A DNA stretch of 46,961 nt, from assembly GCF_030865425.1 (NCBI RefSeq), contig NZ_JAVFCB010000015.1:1-46961 (forward strand), given 5' to 3'. A program made the position numbers and the translations under genes. Under the pieces are notes generated by a model. That model was not told the origin of the DNA and searched no databases. It worked only from the letters and a program-made list of their open reading frames with translations. Shown piece after piece: positions 24,090 to 32,656 of this stretch (positions are counted from its first letter, which is position 1; every line of letters starts with the position of its first letter). This DNA comes from Microbacterium capsulatum. GTDB lineage: Bacteria; Actinomycetota; Actinomycetes; Actinomycetales; Microbacteriaceae.

Positions 24090-24910
24090 GAGGTGGCTCC
24101 CTTCCGTCCGATCGCCGACGAGAGCGCGGAGACGGCGAACACGAGGACCGTCATGATGAGGGCGGTCGCGGAGGCGCCGGCCCAGTCGATCGTGACGCTG
24201 GCGTAGTTGAACAGCTGGGTGGACAGCACCCGGTTCGCGGAGCCGCCGAGCAGGTACGGCGTGGTGTACGCGGTCACGGATCCGGCGAACACGAGCGTGG
24301 ATGCGACCACGATGCCCGGCAGGGACAGCGGCAGCACGACATCCCAGAAGGTGCGCGTCCGGGACGCCCCGAGCCCGCGGGCCGCGTCGTCGAGGCCCGG
24401 GTCGACCTGCGAGACGGCGGAGTAGCAGGTGATGATCGCCAGCGGCAGGAAGAGCTGCGTCAGACCGAGCACGATCGCGAGCGGCGTGTAGAGCAGCTGC
24501 GGCGCCTTGTCGACGATCCCGAGTCCGGTAAGGAGCTGCCCGATCGCGCCGTTCGAGCCGAGCACGACCAGCCAGCCGAACGTGCGGACGACGTTGCTCA
24601 GCAGCAGCGGGAAGATCGCCAGCGCGAGTAGGACGCCCGACCAGCGCGACGTGGACCGGGCGAGGAGGTAGGCGATCGGGAAGCCGAGCACCACGCACAC
24701 GACCGTGACGATCGACGCCAGCAGGACCGTCCGTCCGATGATCGTCAGATCGTACGGGTCCGTCAGCATCATGCCCACCCGGGCGAAGATGTCGGTCGTC
24801 TTCGTCCGCGGCGGCGCGAGCAGCATCGTGACGGACGGTATGAGGAACCCGACGAGCAGGAACACGAGTCCCGGAAGCAACAGCAGCGTCGGCGTGAGCC
24901 TGCTCCGCAT
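24086..24910 (-). CDS. ABC-transporter permease (PotB-like)
   Basis: 274 residues with about six transmembrane helices and the EAA-type loop DDAARGLGASRTRTFWDVVLP. ATG at 24910 is chosen over 24916 because AGGAG lies six bases before it but directly abuts the other. First gene of the importer operon; its promoter overlaps an AACCGGTT site, so the divergent LacI protein is the likely repressor. Confidence 0.92.
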   Translation of the reverse strand: MRSRLTPTLLLLPGLVFLLVGFLIPSVTMLLAPPRTKTTDIFARVGMMLTDPYDLTIIGRTVLLASIVTVVCVVLGFPIAYLLARSTSRWSGVLLALAIFPLLLSNVVRTFGWLVVLGSNGAIGQLLTGLGIVDKAPQLLYTPLAIVLGLTQLFLPLAIITCYSAVSQVDPGLDDAARGLGASRTRTFWDVVLPLSLPGIVVASTLVFAGSVTAYTTPYLLGGSANRVLSTQLFNYASVTIDWAGASATALIMTVLVFAVSALSSAIGRKGATS

Positions 24911-24936
24911 CACCATCTCCTCTGATCGTTTGGTCC

Positions 24937-24964
24937 AGAGTAACCGGTTTCATTCAAAGTGCAA
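24937..24964 (-). promoter_or_regulatory. Promoter of the importer-deaminase operon with LacI-type operator
   Basis: On the minus strand -35 TTGCAC (24959-24964), 16 nt, -10 TACTCT (24937-24942). The palindrome AACCGGTT (24942-24949) lies in the spacer against the -10, a position that would block polymerase when occupied. Confidence 0.7.
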
Positions 24965-25019
24965 GATCTGATGCTTCTCCTTGTTTCACAGACGATCTCA
25001 GGCTGTTCAGCACAGAAAC

Positions 25020-25050
25020 AACCGGTTACATATTGATGCCAGGATAGGCT
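25020..25050 (+). promoter_or_regulatory. Promoter of the LacI-family gene with second AACCGGTT operator
   Basis: AACCGGTT at 25020-25027, 17 nt, then -10 TAGGCT (25045-25050). The operator fills the -35 place. It shares the extended form AACCGGTTAC with the site at 24942-24949 in opposite orientation, as expected for one regulator controlling both directions. Confidence 0.7.
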
Positions 25051-25071
25051 GAGCGGAATTAAGGAGCCTGC

Positions 25072-26064
25072 ATGGTCACGATCGCCGATGTGGCGAAGCT
25101 CGCCGGAGTCTCGAAGGCGACGGCTTCGCGGGCGTTCTCACGCCCGGAGGTGGTCTCCACGGAGACCGCCCAACGCGTGCACAGCGCCGCCGAGAAGCTC
25201 GGATTCGTGGTGAACACCGCGGCGCGGCTGCTCGCCGGGGGGAAGAGCGGCATCCTCGCGCTCGTCGTGCCCACGCTCGACAACAGCTTCTTCACCCCGA
25301 TCATCGCCGGGGCGCAGGAGAGCACGGACGCCGACGGCTATCAGCTGACGGTCGTCGTCCATCCGCTGGAGACGGCCGCCGAGCTCCCCTCGTTCGAGCG
25401 CCTCCGGCGTCAGGTCGACGGCCTCATCGTCCTCGCCCCGCGCGGATCCGACGAGTTCATCCGGGCCGCGCTCGGCAGCACCCCGACCGTCCTCGTCGAT
25501 CGCGAGATCGACGGGATCCCCTCCGTCATCGCCGACTCCGCCACGGCGTTCGGAGCGCTCGTGGAGAGCCTGATCGCCGGCGGGCACCGGCGCATCGTCT
25601 ACCTCGGCGGCCCGGCCGGATCCTGGCAGGACCGCCAGCGCACGGCGGCGGCGCAGGCCGCGGCCGTGGGCTCCGACGCGCAGGTGACCGTCGTCGGGCC
25701 GTACGATTCGACGTTCGCGGCGGGCATCGAGGCCTCCGCGGCGGTGCGCGAGAGCGCGCCGACCGCCGTCGTGCCGTATGCGACCGCGCTGGGTCTGGGC
25801 GTGCAGTTCGCCTATCTCGTGGAGGGCGATCGCCCTCCGGTGGTCAGTTCCGAGCGCGCCATCGTGGAGGCGCTGGGCAGCGTGGACGTGCCTGCGATCG
25901 ACGTGGACGGTCAGGGGCTGGGGCGCACCGCCGCGGAGATGCTCCTGCGGCGCATCGCGGCCCCGGACGAGCCGGCGGCGCGGGTGCGGCTGGACGTCGG
26001 GCTCGTCCTCGGCCCGATGCGGTCGGGCGCGGGCGGCGCCGCCGAGGAGCCGACGAGGCCCTGA
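25072..26064 (+). CDS. LacI-family transcriptional regulator
   Basis: 330 residues. The DNA-binding headpiece TIADVAKLAGVSKATASRAF is at 3-22 with the hinge helix near 50-57 (AARLLAGG), then a periplasmic-binding-protein-like sensor domain (ILALVVPTLDNSFF, IVYLGGPAGS, VDVPAIDVDG). Divergent from the importer and deaminase operon and probably its repressor, with the imported compound as inducer. AAGGAG lies seven bases before ATG. Confidence 0.95.
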   Translation: MVTIADVAKLAGVSKATASRAFSRPEVVSTETAQRVHSAAEKLGFVVNTAARLLAGGKSGILALVVPTLDNSFFTPIIAGAQESTDADGYQLTVVVHPLETAAELPSFERLRRQVDGLIVLAPRGSDEFIRAALGSTPTVLVDREIDGIPSVIADSATAFGALVESLIAGGHRRIVYLGGPAGSWQDRQRTAAAQAAAVGSDAQVTVVGPYDSTFAAGIEASAAVRESAPTAVVPYATALGLGVQFAYLVEGDRPPVVSSERAIVEALGSVDVPAIDVDGQGLGRTAAEMLLRRIAAPDEPAARVRLDVGLVLGPMRSGAGGAAEEPTRP

Positions 26065-26111
26065 GCGGGCACCCGCCGGGGAGTCCACCGCGCTCAGGGC
26101 GCGCCGGGCGC

Positions 26112-26164
26112 GCCCGCCCGACTCACGCCGCCTGCAGTGCCCGCCCGACTCACGCCGCCTGCAG
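26112..26164. repeat. Tandem duplication over the flavoprotein stop codon
   Basis: A 26-bp unit (starting GCCCGCCCGACTCACGCC) occurs at 26112-26137 and 26139-26164, period 27. The second copy contains the last codons and stop of the minus-strand gene, so the first copy is a spare of the 3' end. Confidence 0.8.
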
Positions 26165-27241
26165 CGCCCGCATCGCGGGGAACAGCTGCTCCACGACGTA
26201 TTCCGCGTCCCGCCCCATGCCCATCAGGGTCGGCGACGCGATCGAGTACTGGAACGGCAGCCCGACGAACGCCAGGCCGGGGACGGTCGTCGAGATCCCG
26301 CGGTCGTGCCGGACCCCTTCGCGGTCCGCGAAACCCGGGATGTCGATCCAGCCCAGCACCGGACGGGATCCCGTGCACCAGACGATCGTCGCCGGATCCA
26401 GGCGCTCGCCGTCTTCGAGGGTCGGAAGGCCGTCGTCGACGGCCACCACGCGTCCGACCTGCCGGATCCCCGCCTTGATCAGATCGGAGACGTGGTTGCG
26501 GACCAGGTTGACGCCGTGCCCTTTCCGCTCGTCCCACATCCGCCGCCCCTTCTCGGTGTCGGAGGTGGCGTTGCGCAGGCGCCGGATGAAGATGCTGCTG
26601 ATCAGGTTGCCGACCGGGGTGTCGATGTGCCCCGGGATCTGCCCGGGGTTGCGCCCGGCGATCGTGGTGCGGTGCCCCGCGGCGGCGGCCTCGAGGGCGA
26701 TGTCCGTGCCCGAGTTCGCGGCGCCGACGACCAGCACCGCCCCGGCCGCGAGATCCTCCGGGCCGTGGTAGTCGAGCGAGTGCACCTGCCGGATCGTCGG
26801 ATCGATCTCCGCCGCGAGGGCGGGCACGATCGGCCGGTGGTGCGCGCCCGCCGCGACGACGACGCGCTCCGCGAGGACTTCTTCGCCGTCCGGCAGCTCG
26901 AGGCGGAACAGGCCCGACGGATCGAGCGAGAGCCGCTGCACGGGCGTGCTCGTGCGGACCGGGATCTCGAACGTCGCCGCGTACCGCTCCAGGTAGTCGG
27001 CGAGCTGCATGCCGGTGGCGTACTCGAAGTACCCGATGTCGAGCCCCAGCCCGGGCAGCTCCGCCCAGCGCCGCGGGGTGAACAGGCGCAGCGAGCGGTA
27101 GCGCTCGCGCCAGGTGTCGCCGATGCGCGCGTGCGCGTCGAACACCTCGAACGTCGCGCCGTGCTGCTGCGCCCGCCGGGCGGTGTGCAGGCCGGCCGCT
27201 CCCGCGCCGATGATGGCCAGGTCGAGTGCTGCAGTGGACAT
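26150..27241 (-). CDS. FAD/NAD(P)-dependent oxidoreductase (CzcO / flavin monooxygenase-like)
   Basis: 363 residues. FAD-binding GAGAAG at 12-17 (AIIGAGAAGLHTARRAQ), DTWRERY shortly after, and a second Rossmann motif VVGAANSGTDIALEA near 170-184 for NADPH; the FATGYR-type tail reads WCTGSRPVLGW. This group covers monooxygenases and the poorly defined CzcO proteins. Strong ribosome site AAGGAGG and a TAGCGT box upstream suggest its own promoter. It follows the LuxR regulator on the same strand after about 150 bp, which often marks the regulator's target. Confidence 0.88.
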   Translation of the reverse strand: MSTAALDLAIIGAGAAGLHTARRAQQHGATFEVFDAHARIGDTWRERYRSLRLFTPRRWAELPGLGLDIGYFEYATGMQLADYLERYAATFEIPVRTSTPVQRLSLDPSGLFRLELPDGEEVLAERVVVAAGAHHRPIVPALAAEIDPTIRQVHSLDYHGPEDLAAGAVLVVGAANSGTDIALEAAAAGHRTTIAGRNPGQIPGHIDTPVGNLISSIFIRRLRNATSDTEKGRRMWDERKGHGVNLVRNHVSDLIKAGIRQVGRVVAVDDGLPTLEDGERLDPATIVWCTGSRPVLGWIDIPGFADREGVRHDRGISTTVPGLAFVGLPFQYSIASPTLMGMGRDAEYVVEQLFPAMRALQAA

Positions 27242-27390
27242 GAGAGCCTCCTTCTCCGTCTTTCCTGCACGCTAGGGCGGGGCGGGAGGGGCCGGCATCG
27301 GCAGAAATGACCAATTCCGGGCACGGATCGGCGCTCCGGCAGCCTCAGTGGCCGTGGCAGCCTCAGCGCCTGTGGTGCTGCGCGCCGGGG

Positions 27391-29001
27391 TCAGACCGCG
27401 CTGACGAGCCCGTGCGCGAAGGCGTAGGCGGTCGCGGCGGAGCGGCTGGGGACGTCGAGCTTGCTCAGGATGCTGCCGACGTGGCGGGCCACGGTGCGGT
27501 CGCTGAGGAACAGCCGCTCGGCGATGTGCCGGTTCGACCAGCCCCGTGCGACGAGTTCGAGCACCTCGCGTTCGCGGCGGCTGAGGCCGGGATCCGCGGG
27601 CTCGCGCCGGGTCGTCGCGGCGAGCCGTTCCAGCCGGGCGAGATCCGGCACCGCCCCCAGCCCTTCCAGCACGGCGCGCGCGGCGTCGAACTCGAGCAGC
27701 GCACCCTCCTCGTCCCCGGCGGCGCGGGCGGCCGATCCGATCGCCACCCGGACCAGGGCGGCCTGATGCGGGGCGTCGAGGTGCCGCCAGTCCAGCCACG
27801 CCGCCCGCAGCTTCGCCAGGGCCTCGGCCGGCCGGCCCTCCCGGAGCGCGATCTCGCCCTGCGCCTGGGCGGCGAGGGCGCGCATCGAGAGCGAGTCGAA
27901 GGATTCCGCGCAGCCGGCGAGCTCCTCGGCTGCGGTGTGCGCGTCGGCGATCCTGCCGCGGTCCAGCGCGACGGCGACGACCGCAGCGAGCACCTCCGCC
28001 CGCTCGGCCGGGCCGAGCAGGGACGACCGGGCGCGGGAGAGGCCCGCCCACGCGGTCTCCAGCTCGCCGGCGTCGCGGTGCAGCAGGGCGAGCCCCGGCT
28101 GCACCTCGCGTCCCAGCGCGGCCGCCTGGCGGAACGCGTCGCGGGCCGCGGCGGCACGGCCGGCGACGCGGTGCAGTTCCGCCGCGCGGTACCAGGCGTT
28201 CGCGATCGTCTCCACGCGCTTGTCCGAGCGGCAGACCTGGTCGGCGGCCTTCGCCGCGGCCTTCCACTCCCCGCCCAGCTGCATGACCGTGGCGCGGTGC
28301 AGGGTGCACTCGCCGCGGAACGGCTCGAGGCCGTGCTGCGAGTCGCACCAGTCCCCGAGATCACGGGTCCAGACCCTGGCCCGCTCGAGGTCGCCGCGGG
28401 CGAGGAGTCCCGCCACCACGGCGCAGAACGCCGGCCCGGCGGCGCGGTCGCTCACCCGCCCGCTGCCGATCATGAGCATCACCCGGTCCAGGCTCGCGAA
28501 ACCCTCCTCCACCCGGCCGAGCTTCACGAGCGAGTGGCCGAGGCCCATCGTGGCGAGGGCGTCGAGGTCGCCGTCCCCCACCGCTGCGGCGAGGTCCGCC
28601 GCCGCGCGGTAGAGCCGGACGGATCCGTCCATGTCGCCCTCCGCGAACCGGACGACCGCGTCGCACAGCCCGCGGAACGCATCGGTGCGCCGATCCGCGT
28701 CCGGCCGCGCGCAGAGCTCGTACAGCCGGCCCATCCAGGTCCGCGAGAGGACCTCCTGCCCCTGCTCGCTGAGCGTGAATCCGAGCCAGAACACGCAGCG
28801 CACCGCCGCGGGGAGGTCGCCGGCGTCGAGATAGGCGAGGTGCGCGCGCTCCCACGCGCGGGCGCTGACGTCGTCGCGGCCGATGAACCAGGCCGCCTGG
28901 CCGAGGTCGTCCAGCTCGCCGGGCGCGAGGGCGGTCTCGCGCGCGGCGAGTTCCTCGAATCGGCCCGTCCAGTCCACGACGGGCGCGCCCCGGATCGCCA
29001 T
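27391..29001 (-). CDS. LuxR-family regulator with TPR-like sensor region
   Basis: 536 residues. The N-terminal about 450 residues are alpha-helical repeats (AWERAHLAYLDAGDLPAAVRC, DGSVRLYRAAADLAAAVGD, ARDAFRQAAALGREVQ), like a MalT-type repeat region without the NTPase. The C-terminal LuxR helix-turn-helix reads LSRREREVLELVARGWSNRH and AERLFLSDRTVARHVGSILS. No receiver domain, so the signal is unknown. ATG follows a GATACT box by 6 nt (leaderless). Likely regulates the downstream flavoprotein. Confidence 0.88.
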   Translation of the reverse strand: MAIRGAPVVDWTGRFEELAARETALAPGELDDLGQAAWFIGRDDVSARAWERAHLAYLDAGDLPAAVRCVFWLGFTLSEQGQEVLSRTWMGRLYELCARPDADRRTDAFRGLCDAVVRFAEGDMDGSVRLYRAAADLAAAVGDGDLDALATMGLGHSLVKLGRVEEGFASLDRVMLMIGSGRVSDRAAGPAFCAVVAGLLARGDLERARVWTRDLGDWCDSQHGLEPFRGECTLHRATVMQLGGEWKAAAKAADQVCRSDKRVETIANAWYRAAELHRVAGRAAAARDAFRQAAALGREVQPGLALLHRDAGELETAWAGLSRARSSLLGPAERAEVLAAVVAVALDRGRIADAHTAAEELAGCAESFDSLSMRALAAQAQGEIALREGRPAEALAKLRAAWLDWRHLDAPHQAALVRVAIGSAARAAGDEEGALLEFDAARAVLEGLGAVPDLARLERLAATTRREPADPGLSRREREVLELVARGWSNRHIAERLFLSDRTVARHVGSILSKLDVPSRSAATAYAFAHGLVSAV

Positions 29002-29007
29002 GCGCAC

Positions 29008-29013
29008 AGTATC
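29008..29013 (-). promoter_or_regulatory. Possible -10 box of the LuxR gene (leaderless type)
   Basis: GATACT on the minus strand, 6 nt (GTGCGC) before ATG. Weaker than the TAnnnT boxes because the first base is G. Confidence 0.35.
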
Positions 29014-29072
29014 TGCCCCCGCCGCACGGGGGACAAGGGCGCCGGGCGGATCCGATCGTTCTCCGATCCCGA

Positions 29073-29121
29073 GGAGCGATGTCCGTCCTCGAAACCCGGG
29101 GACGAGCGCGGACATCGCTCC
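29073..29121. repeat. 49-bp hairpin with perfect 13-bp arms
   Basis: GGAGCGATGTCCG (29073-29085) and its exact complement (29109-29121), with a further partial stem inside. It lies between divergent LuxR and disulfide-oxidoreductase genes, so it is not a terminator. Length close to the 48-bp family-C units but different sequence. Confidence 0.7.
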
Positions 29122-29238
29122 CCGAAACGACGGGAGACAGGCACCCGGCCTGCGGATCCGTGAGGAATCCGGGCGGCGTGACGGGCGTTCTGGGAGGGTG
29201 GAACGGGTCCCACGGGGCCGCGGCGACGGGAGGCGGAG

Positions 29239-30657
29239 ATGACCGACGAATACGACCTGATCGTGCTGGGCGGGGGACCGGTCGGCGAGAACGTGGCGGA
29301 TCGCGCCGTGCAGGGCGGCCTCACCGCCGTGATCGTGGAGAGCGAGCTCGTCGGCGGCGAGTGCTCCTACTGGGCCTGCATCCCGTCGAAGGCGCTGCTG
29401 CGCTCGCCGCAGGCGCTGCGCGCGGCACAGCACGTCGGCGGTGCGGCGGAGGCGATGACCGGATCCCTCGACGTCGCGGCGACGCTCGCGCGGCGCGACG
29501 GGTTCACCCATCACTGGACCGACGACGGCCAGGTCCGCTGGCTCGCGTCGGCGCACATCGAGCTCGTCCGCGGGCACGGCCGGCTGAGCGGCGAGCGGCG
29601 GGTGACCGTCACCACGCCCGACGGTTCCGAGCGTGTGCTCACCGCCCGTCACGCGGTCGCGGTCAGCACGGGATCCGACGCCGCGGTCCCGCCGATCCCC
29701 GGCCTGCGCGAGGCGGATCCGTGGACCAGCCGGGACGCGACGAGCGCCGAGGAGATCCCCGCGTCCCTCGTCGTGATCGGCGGCGGTGTGGTCGCCGTGG
29801 AGATGGCCACGGCCTACGCCTCGCTGGGCGCGGTCGTGACGGTGCTCGCCCGCAGCGGACTGCTCGGCACGGTCGAACCCTTCGCCGGCGAGCTCGTCGC
29901 CGACGGGCTGCGCGAGCTCGGCGTCGACGTCCGCACCGGGGTCGCGACGCTCTCGGTCGCCCGCGATGCCGAAGGCGTCACGGTGCGGACCGACGGCGGG
30001 GAGGTGCGCGCCGCGGAGGTCCTCGTCGCGACGGGCCGCACACCCCGCAGCGGCGACATCGGCCTGGAGACGGTCGGTCTCGAACCGGGGCGCTCGATCG
30101 CCGTGGACGAGACCCTGCGCGTCCCCGGATCCGATTGGCTGTACGCGGTCGGCGACGTGAACGGGCGCGTGCTGCTCACGCACCAGGGCAAGTACCAGGC
30201 ACGCGCCGCCGGCGACGTGATCGCGGCCCGTGCGCGCGGCGAGGAGGTGGACGACGCCGCGTGGGGGCGGCACGCCGCGACGGCGGATCATGCGGCCGTC
30301 CCGCAGGTCGTGTTCTCCGCGCCGGAGGTGGCGGCGGTGGGCCTCACCGAGGCGGCGGCGCAGAGGGCCGGGCACCGGGTCCGCGCGGTCGACGTGGAGT
30401 TCTCCTCGGTGTCCGGCGCCTCGTTGCACGCGGACGGCTACCGGGGCCGCGCCCGCATGGTCGTCGACGAGGATCGCCAGGTGCTGCTCGGCGTCACGCT
30501 GGCCGGGCCCGACGTCGCGGAGCTGATCCACGCGGGCGCGATCGCGGTGGCCGGCGAGGTGCCGCTGACCCGGCTCTGGCACGCGGTGCCGTCGTACCCG
30601 ACGATGAGCGAGGTGTGGTTGCGCCTGCTCGAGGCGTACGGCCGCCGATCGGCCTGA
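29239..30657 (+). CDS. Pyridine-nucleotide disulfide oxidoreductase (dihydrolipoamide dehydrogenase-like)
   Basis: 472 residues. FAD site LGGGPVGENVA at 10-20, redox-active pair C42/C47 in GGECSYWACIPSKAL (usual spacing, but SYWA replaces the common Asn-Gly context), NAD(P) site VIGGGVVAVEMA near 180, and GDVNGRVLLTH in the second FAD contact. The C-terminal dimer domain ends with HAVPSYPTMSE, retaining the His and Glu of the active-site base. Relatives include lipoamide dehydrogenase and mycothione or mercuric reductases; the substrate is not clear. GGAGGCGGAG precedes ATG. Confidence 0.9.
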   Translation: MTDEYDLIVLGGGPVGENVADRAVQGGLTAVIVESELVGGECSYWACIPSKALLRSPQALRAAQHVGGAAEAMTGSLDVAATLARRDGFTHHWTDDGQVRWLASAHIELVRGHGRLSGERRVTVTTPDGSERVLTARHAVAVSTGSDAAVPPIPGLREADPWTSRDATSAEEIPASLVVIGGGVVAVEMATAYASLGAVVTVLARSGLLGTVEPFAGELVADGLRELGVDVRTGVATLSVARDAEGVTVRTDGGEVRAAEVLVATGRTPRSGDIGLETVGLEPGRSIAVDETLRVPGSDWLYAVGDVNGRVLLTHQGKYQARAAGDVIAARARGEEVDDAAWGRHAATADHAAVPQVVFSAPEVAAVGLTEAAAQRAGHRVRAVDVEFSSVSGASLHADGYRGRARMVVDEDRQVLLGVTLAGPDVAELIHAGAIAVAGEVPLTRLWHAVPSYPTMSEVWLRLLEAYGRRSA

Positions 30658-30659
30658 CC

Positions 30660-30687
30660 CCCCTGTTCCGCTCCTCGAAATCAGGGG
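30660..30687 (+). terminator. Hairpin after the disulfide oxidoreductase gene
   Basis: CCCCTG (30660-30665) pairs with CAGGGG (30682-30687) directly after the stop codon. Short stem, 16-nt loop, no T-run; probable but weak terminator. Confidence 0.4.
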
Positions 30688-30803
30688 ATCCGGGAATCCC
30701 GACACCGGCCCGCCTGTTTCCGTTGTCGGAGGTGCCGCGTACTGTCTAGAGGGCACAGCCTGTCGAAGGCGCGGCGCCGGAACAACCCGAGGGAGGGTCG
30801 AGC

Positions 30804-31106
30804 ATGCAGGCAGTATTCGACGGAGCCGTCGTCGCCGAGGCCGATGAGGCGGATGTGGTGATCATCGAGGGCAACCGGTACTTCCCGCCCACCGCGGTCA
30901 CCGAGGGCGTGCTGCAGACCAGCCCCACCCCGTACACGTGCCCGTGGAAGGGCGAGTGCCAGTACTACTCGGTCCGGGTCGACGACGTGACCCACCCGGA
31001 TCTGGCGTGGGCGTACCCGCGTCCCTACGAGAGCGCGATCGAGCGCGTCGGGGTCGACTTCGCGGGCTATGTCGCCTTCGATCCGCGCGTGAAGGTGTCC
31101 CTCTGA
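30804..31106 (+). CDS. DUF427 protein
   Basis: 100 residues, complete for this single-domain family. Motifs YFPPTAV, YTCPWKGECQYYSV and AWAYPRPYESA are typical. Fold known as a small beta structure, biochemical role unknown. GAGGGAGGG lies before ATG, and a possible promoter (TTTCCG, 17 nt, TACTGT) is about 60 bp upstream. The gene ends 7 bp before the osmoprotectant-type ATPase, so both may share a transcript. Confidence 0.9.
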   Translation: MQAVFDGAVVAEADEADVVIIEGNRYFPPTAVTEGVLQTSPTPYTCPWKGECQYYSVRVDDVTHPDLAWAYPRPYESAIERVGVDFAGYVAFDPRVKVSL

Positions 31107-31113
31107 GGCGCCC

Positions 31114-31968
31114 ATGATCGAGTTCCGATCCGTCTCCAAGACCTTCCCCGACGGCACTCACGCCGTCGAGGACTTCAGCCTGGTGATCCCGGCGCGCGAG
31201 ACGACGGTGCTCGTCGGATCCTCGGGGTCCGGCAAGACGACGCTGCTGCGCATGATCAACCGCATGGTCGAGCCGACCGGCGGCACGGTCGAGATCGACG
31301 GCGAGAGCGTGCGCGACAAGGATCCGGTGGCCCTGCGCCGCGGGATCGGCTACGTGATGCAGAACTCCGGCCTGATGCCGCATTTCACGGTGATCGACAA
31401 CGTCGCGACCGTGCTGCGCCTGAACGGCGTCGCCCGGCGGGACGCGCATGTCCGCGCCAGGGCGCTGCTCGACACCGTCGGGCTCGACCAGCGGCTCGCC
31501 GACCGCTACCCGATCCAGCTGTCCGGCGGGCAGCAGCAGCGCGTCGGCGTCGCACGCGGGCTCGCGGCGGATCCGAACATCCTGCTCATGGACGAGCCCT
31601 TCGGCGCGGTCGACCCGATCGTGCGCACCGAGCTGCAGCAGGAGCTGCTGCGGCTGCAGCGCGAGCTCGACAAGACCGTCGTCTTCGTCACGCACGACAT
31701 CGACGAGGCGTTCCTGCTCGGCGACCGGATCGTGATCCTCGACAGGGCCGCCCGGATCGTGCAGCAGGGCACCCCGGAGGAGATCCTCGCGGCGCCCGCA
31801 GACGACTTCGTCGCGGCGTTCGTCGGCGCCGACCGGGGCAGGCGCTCGCTGCACCTGAAGCAGACCCCGCACGGCACCGTCGTCGTCGACGCCGACGGGC
31901 GGGCGCAGGGCACGCTCGTGCAGACTCCCGCAGACGCGGTCGCGATCGACGCGGGGACGGCCGGCTGA
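31114..31968 (+). CDS. Osmoprotectant ABC-transporter ATPase (OpuCA-like)
   Basis: 284 residues. Walker A GSSGSGKTT, MINRMVEPTGG typical for quaternary-amine importers, signature LSGGQQQR, Walker B ILLMDEPFGAVDP and THDIDEAF. The regulatory tandem CBS domains of OpuCA/ProV are missing: after the ATPase core only about 45 residues remain. Energises uptake of glycine betaine, choline or carnitine through the next two permeases. Confidence 0.93.
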   Translation: MIEFRSVSKTFPDGTHAVEDFSLVIPARETTVLVGSSGSGKTTLLRMINRMVEPTGGTVEIDGESVRDKDPVALRRGIGYVMQNSGLMPHFTVIDNVATVLRLNGVARRDAHVRARALLDTVGLDQRLADRYPIQLSGGQQQRVGVARGLAADPNILLMDEPFGAVDPIVRTELQQELLRLQRELDKTVVFVTHDIDEAFLLGDRIVILDRAARIVQQGTPEEILAAPADDFVAAFVGADRGRRSLHLKQTPHGTVVVDADGRAQGTLVQTPADAVAIDAGTAG

Positions 31969-31969
31969 C

Positions 31970-32656
31970 GTGTCCTGGACCATCGACAACCTCGGGCTGA
32001 TCCTCGGCCTCGCCGCGGTGCATCTGCGGCAGAGCCTGATCGCGCTCGTGCTCGGGGTCGTCGTCTCGGTGCCGCTCGGATGGGTCGCCTGGCGGTACGG
32101 CCTGGTGCGCGGTCCCGTCATCGTGCTCACCGGCCTGCTCTACACGATCCCGTCGCTGGCGCTGCTCATGCTCATGCCGGCGCTCTTCGGCTATTCCGCG
32201 ATCAGCGAGTCCAACCTCGTGATCGCCCTCACGATCTACAACGTCGCGATCCTGGTCCGCTCGGTCGCCGACGGGCTCGACTCCGTCGACGCCGACATAC
32301 GCCGGGCCGCGACCGCGATGGGCTACGGATCCGGCCGCCGGTTCTGGACCGTGGAGCTGCCGCTCGCGGGTCCGGTGATCCTCGCCGGCGTCCGCGTCGC
32401 CGCGGTGAGCACGATCGCGCTCGCCACCGTCGGCATCCTCATCGGAGTGACCAACCTGGGCTACCTCTTCACGAACGGGCTCGACCGCCGGTTCATCGAG
32501 GAGGTCTTCGCCGGCGTCCTCGCCGTGGTCATCCTCGCGCTCCTCATCGACGGGCTCCTCGTGGTGCTCGGGCGGGTGCTGATGCCGTGGAACCGCGCCA
32601 CGAAGTCGCGGGCACGGCGGTCGGGCTCCGCCGTCGCGGCAGGAGGTGCCGCATGA
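31970..32656 (+). CDS. Osmoprotectant ABC-transporter permease (OpuCB-like)
   Basis: 228 residues with five or six transmembrane helices. Family motifs TGLLYTIPSLALLMLM and the ATPase-docking loop RRAATAMGYGSGRRFWTVELP. GTG start one base after the ATPase stop. Confidence 0.92.
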   Translation: MSWTIDNLGLILGLAAVHLRQSLIALVLGVVVSVPLGWVAWRYGLVRGPVIVLTGLLYTIPSLALLMLMPALFGYSAISESNLVIALTIYNVAILVRSVADGLDSVDADIRRAATAMGYGSGRRFWTVELPLAGPVILAGVRVAAVSTIALATVGILIGVTNLGYLFTNGLDRRFIEEVFAGVLAVVILALLIDGLLVVLGRVLMPWNRATKSRARRSGSAVAAGGAA

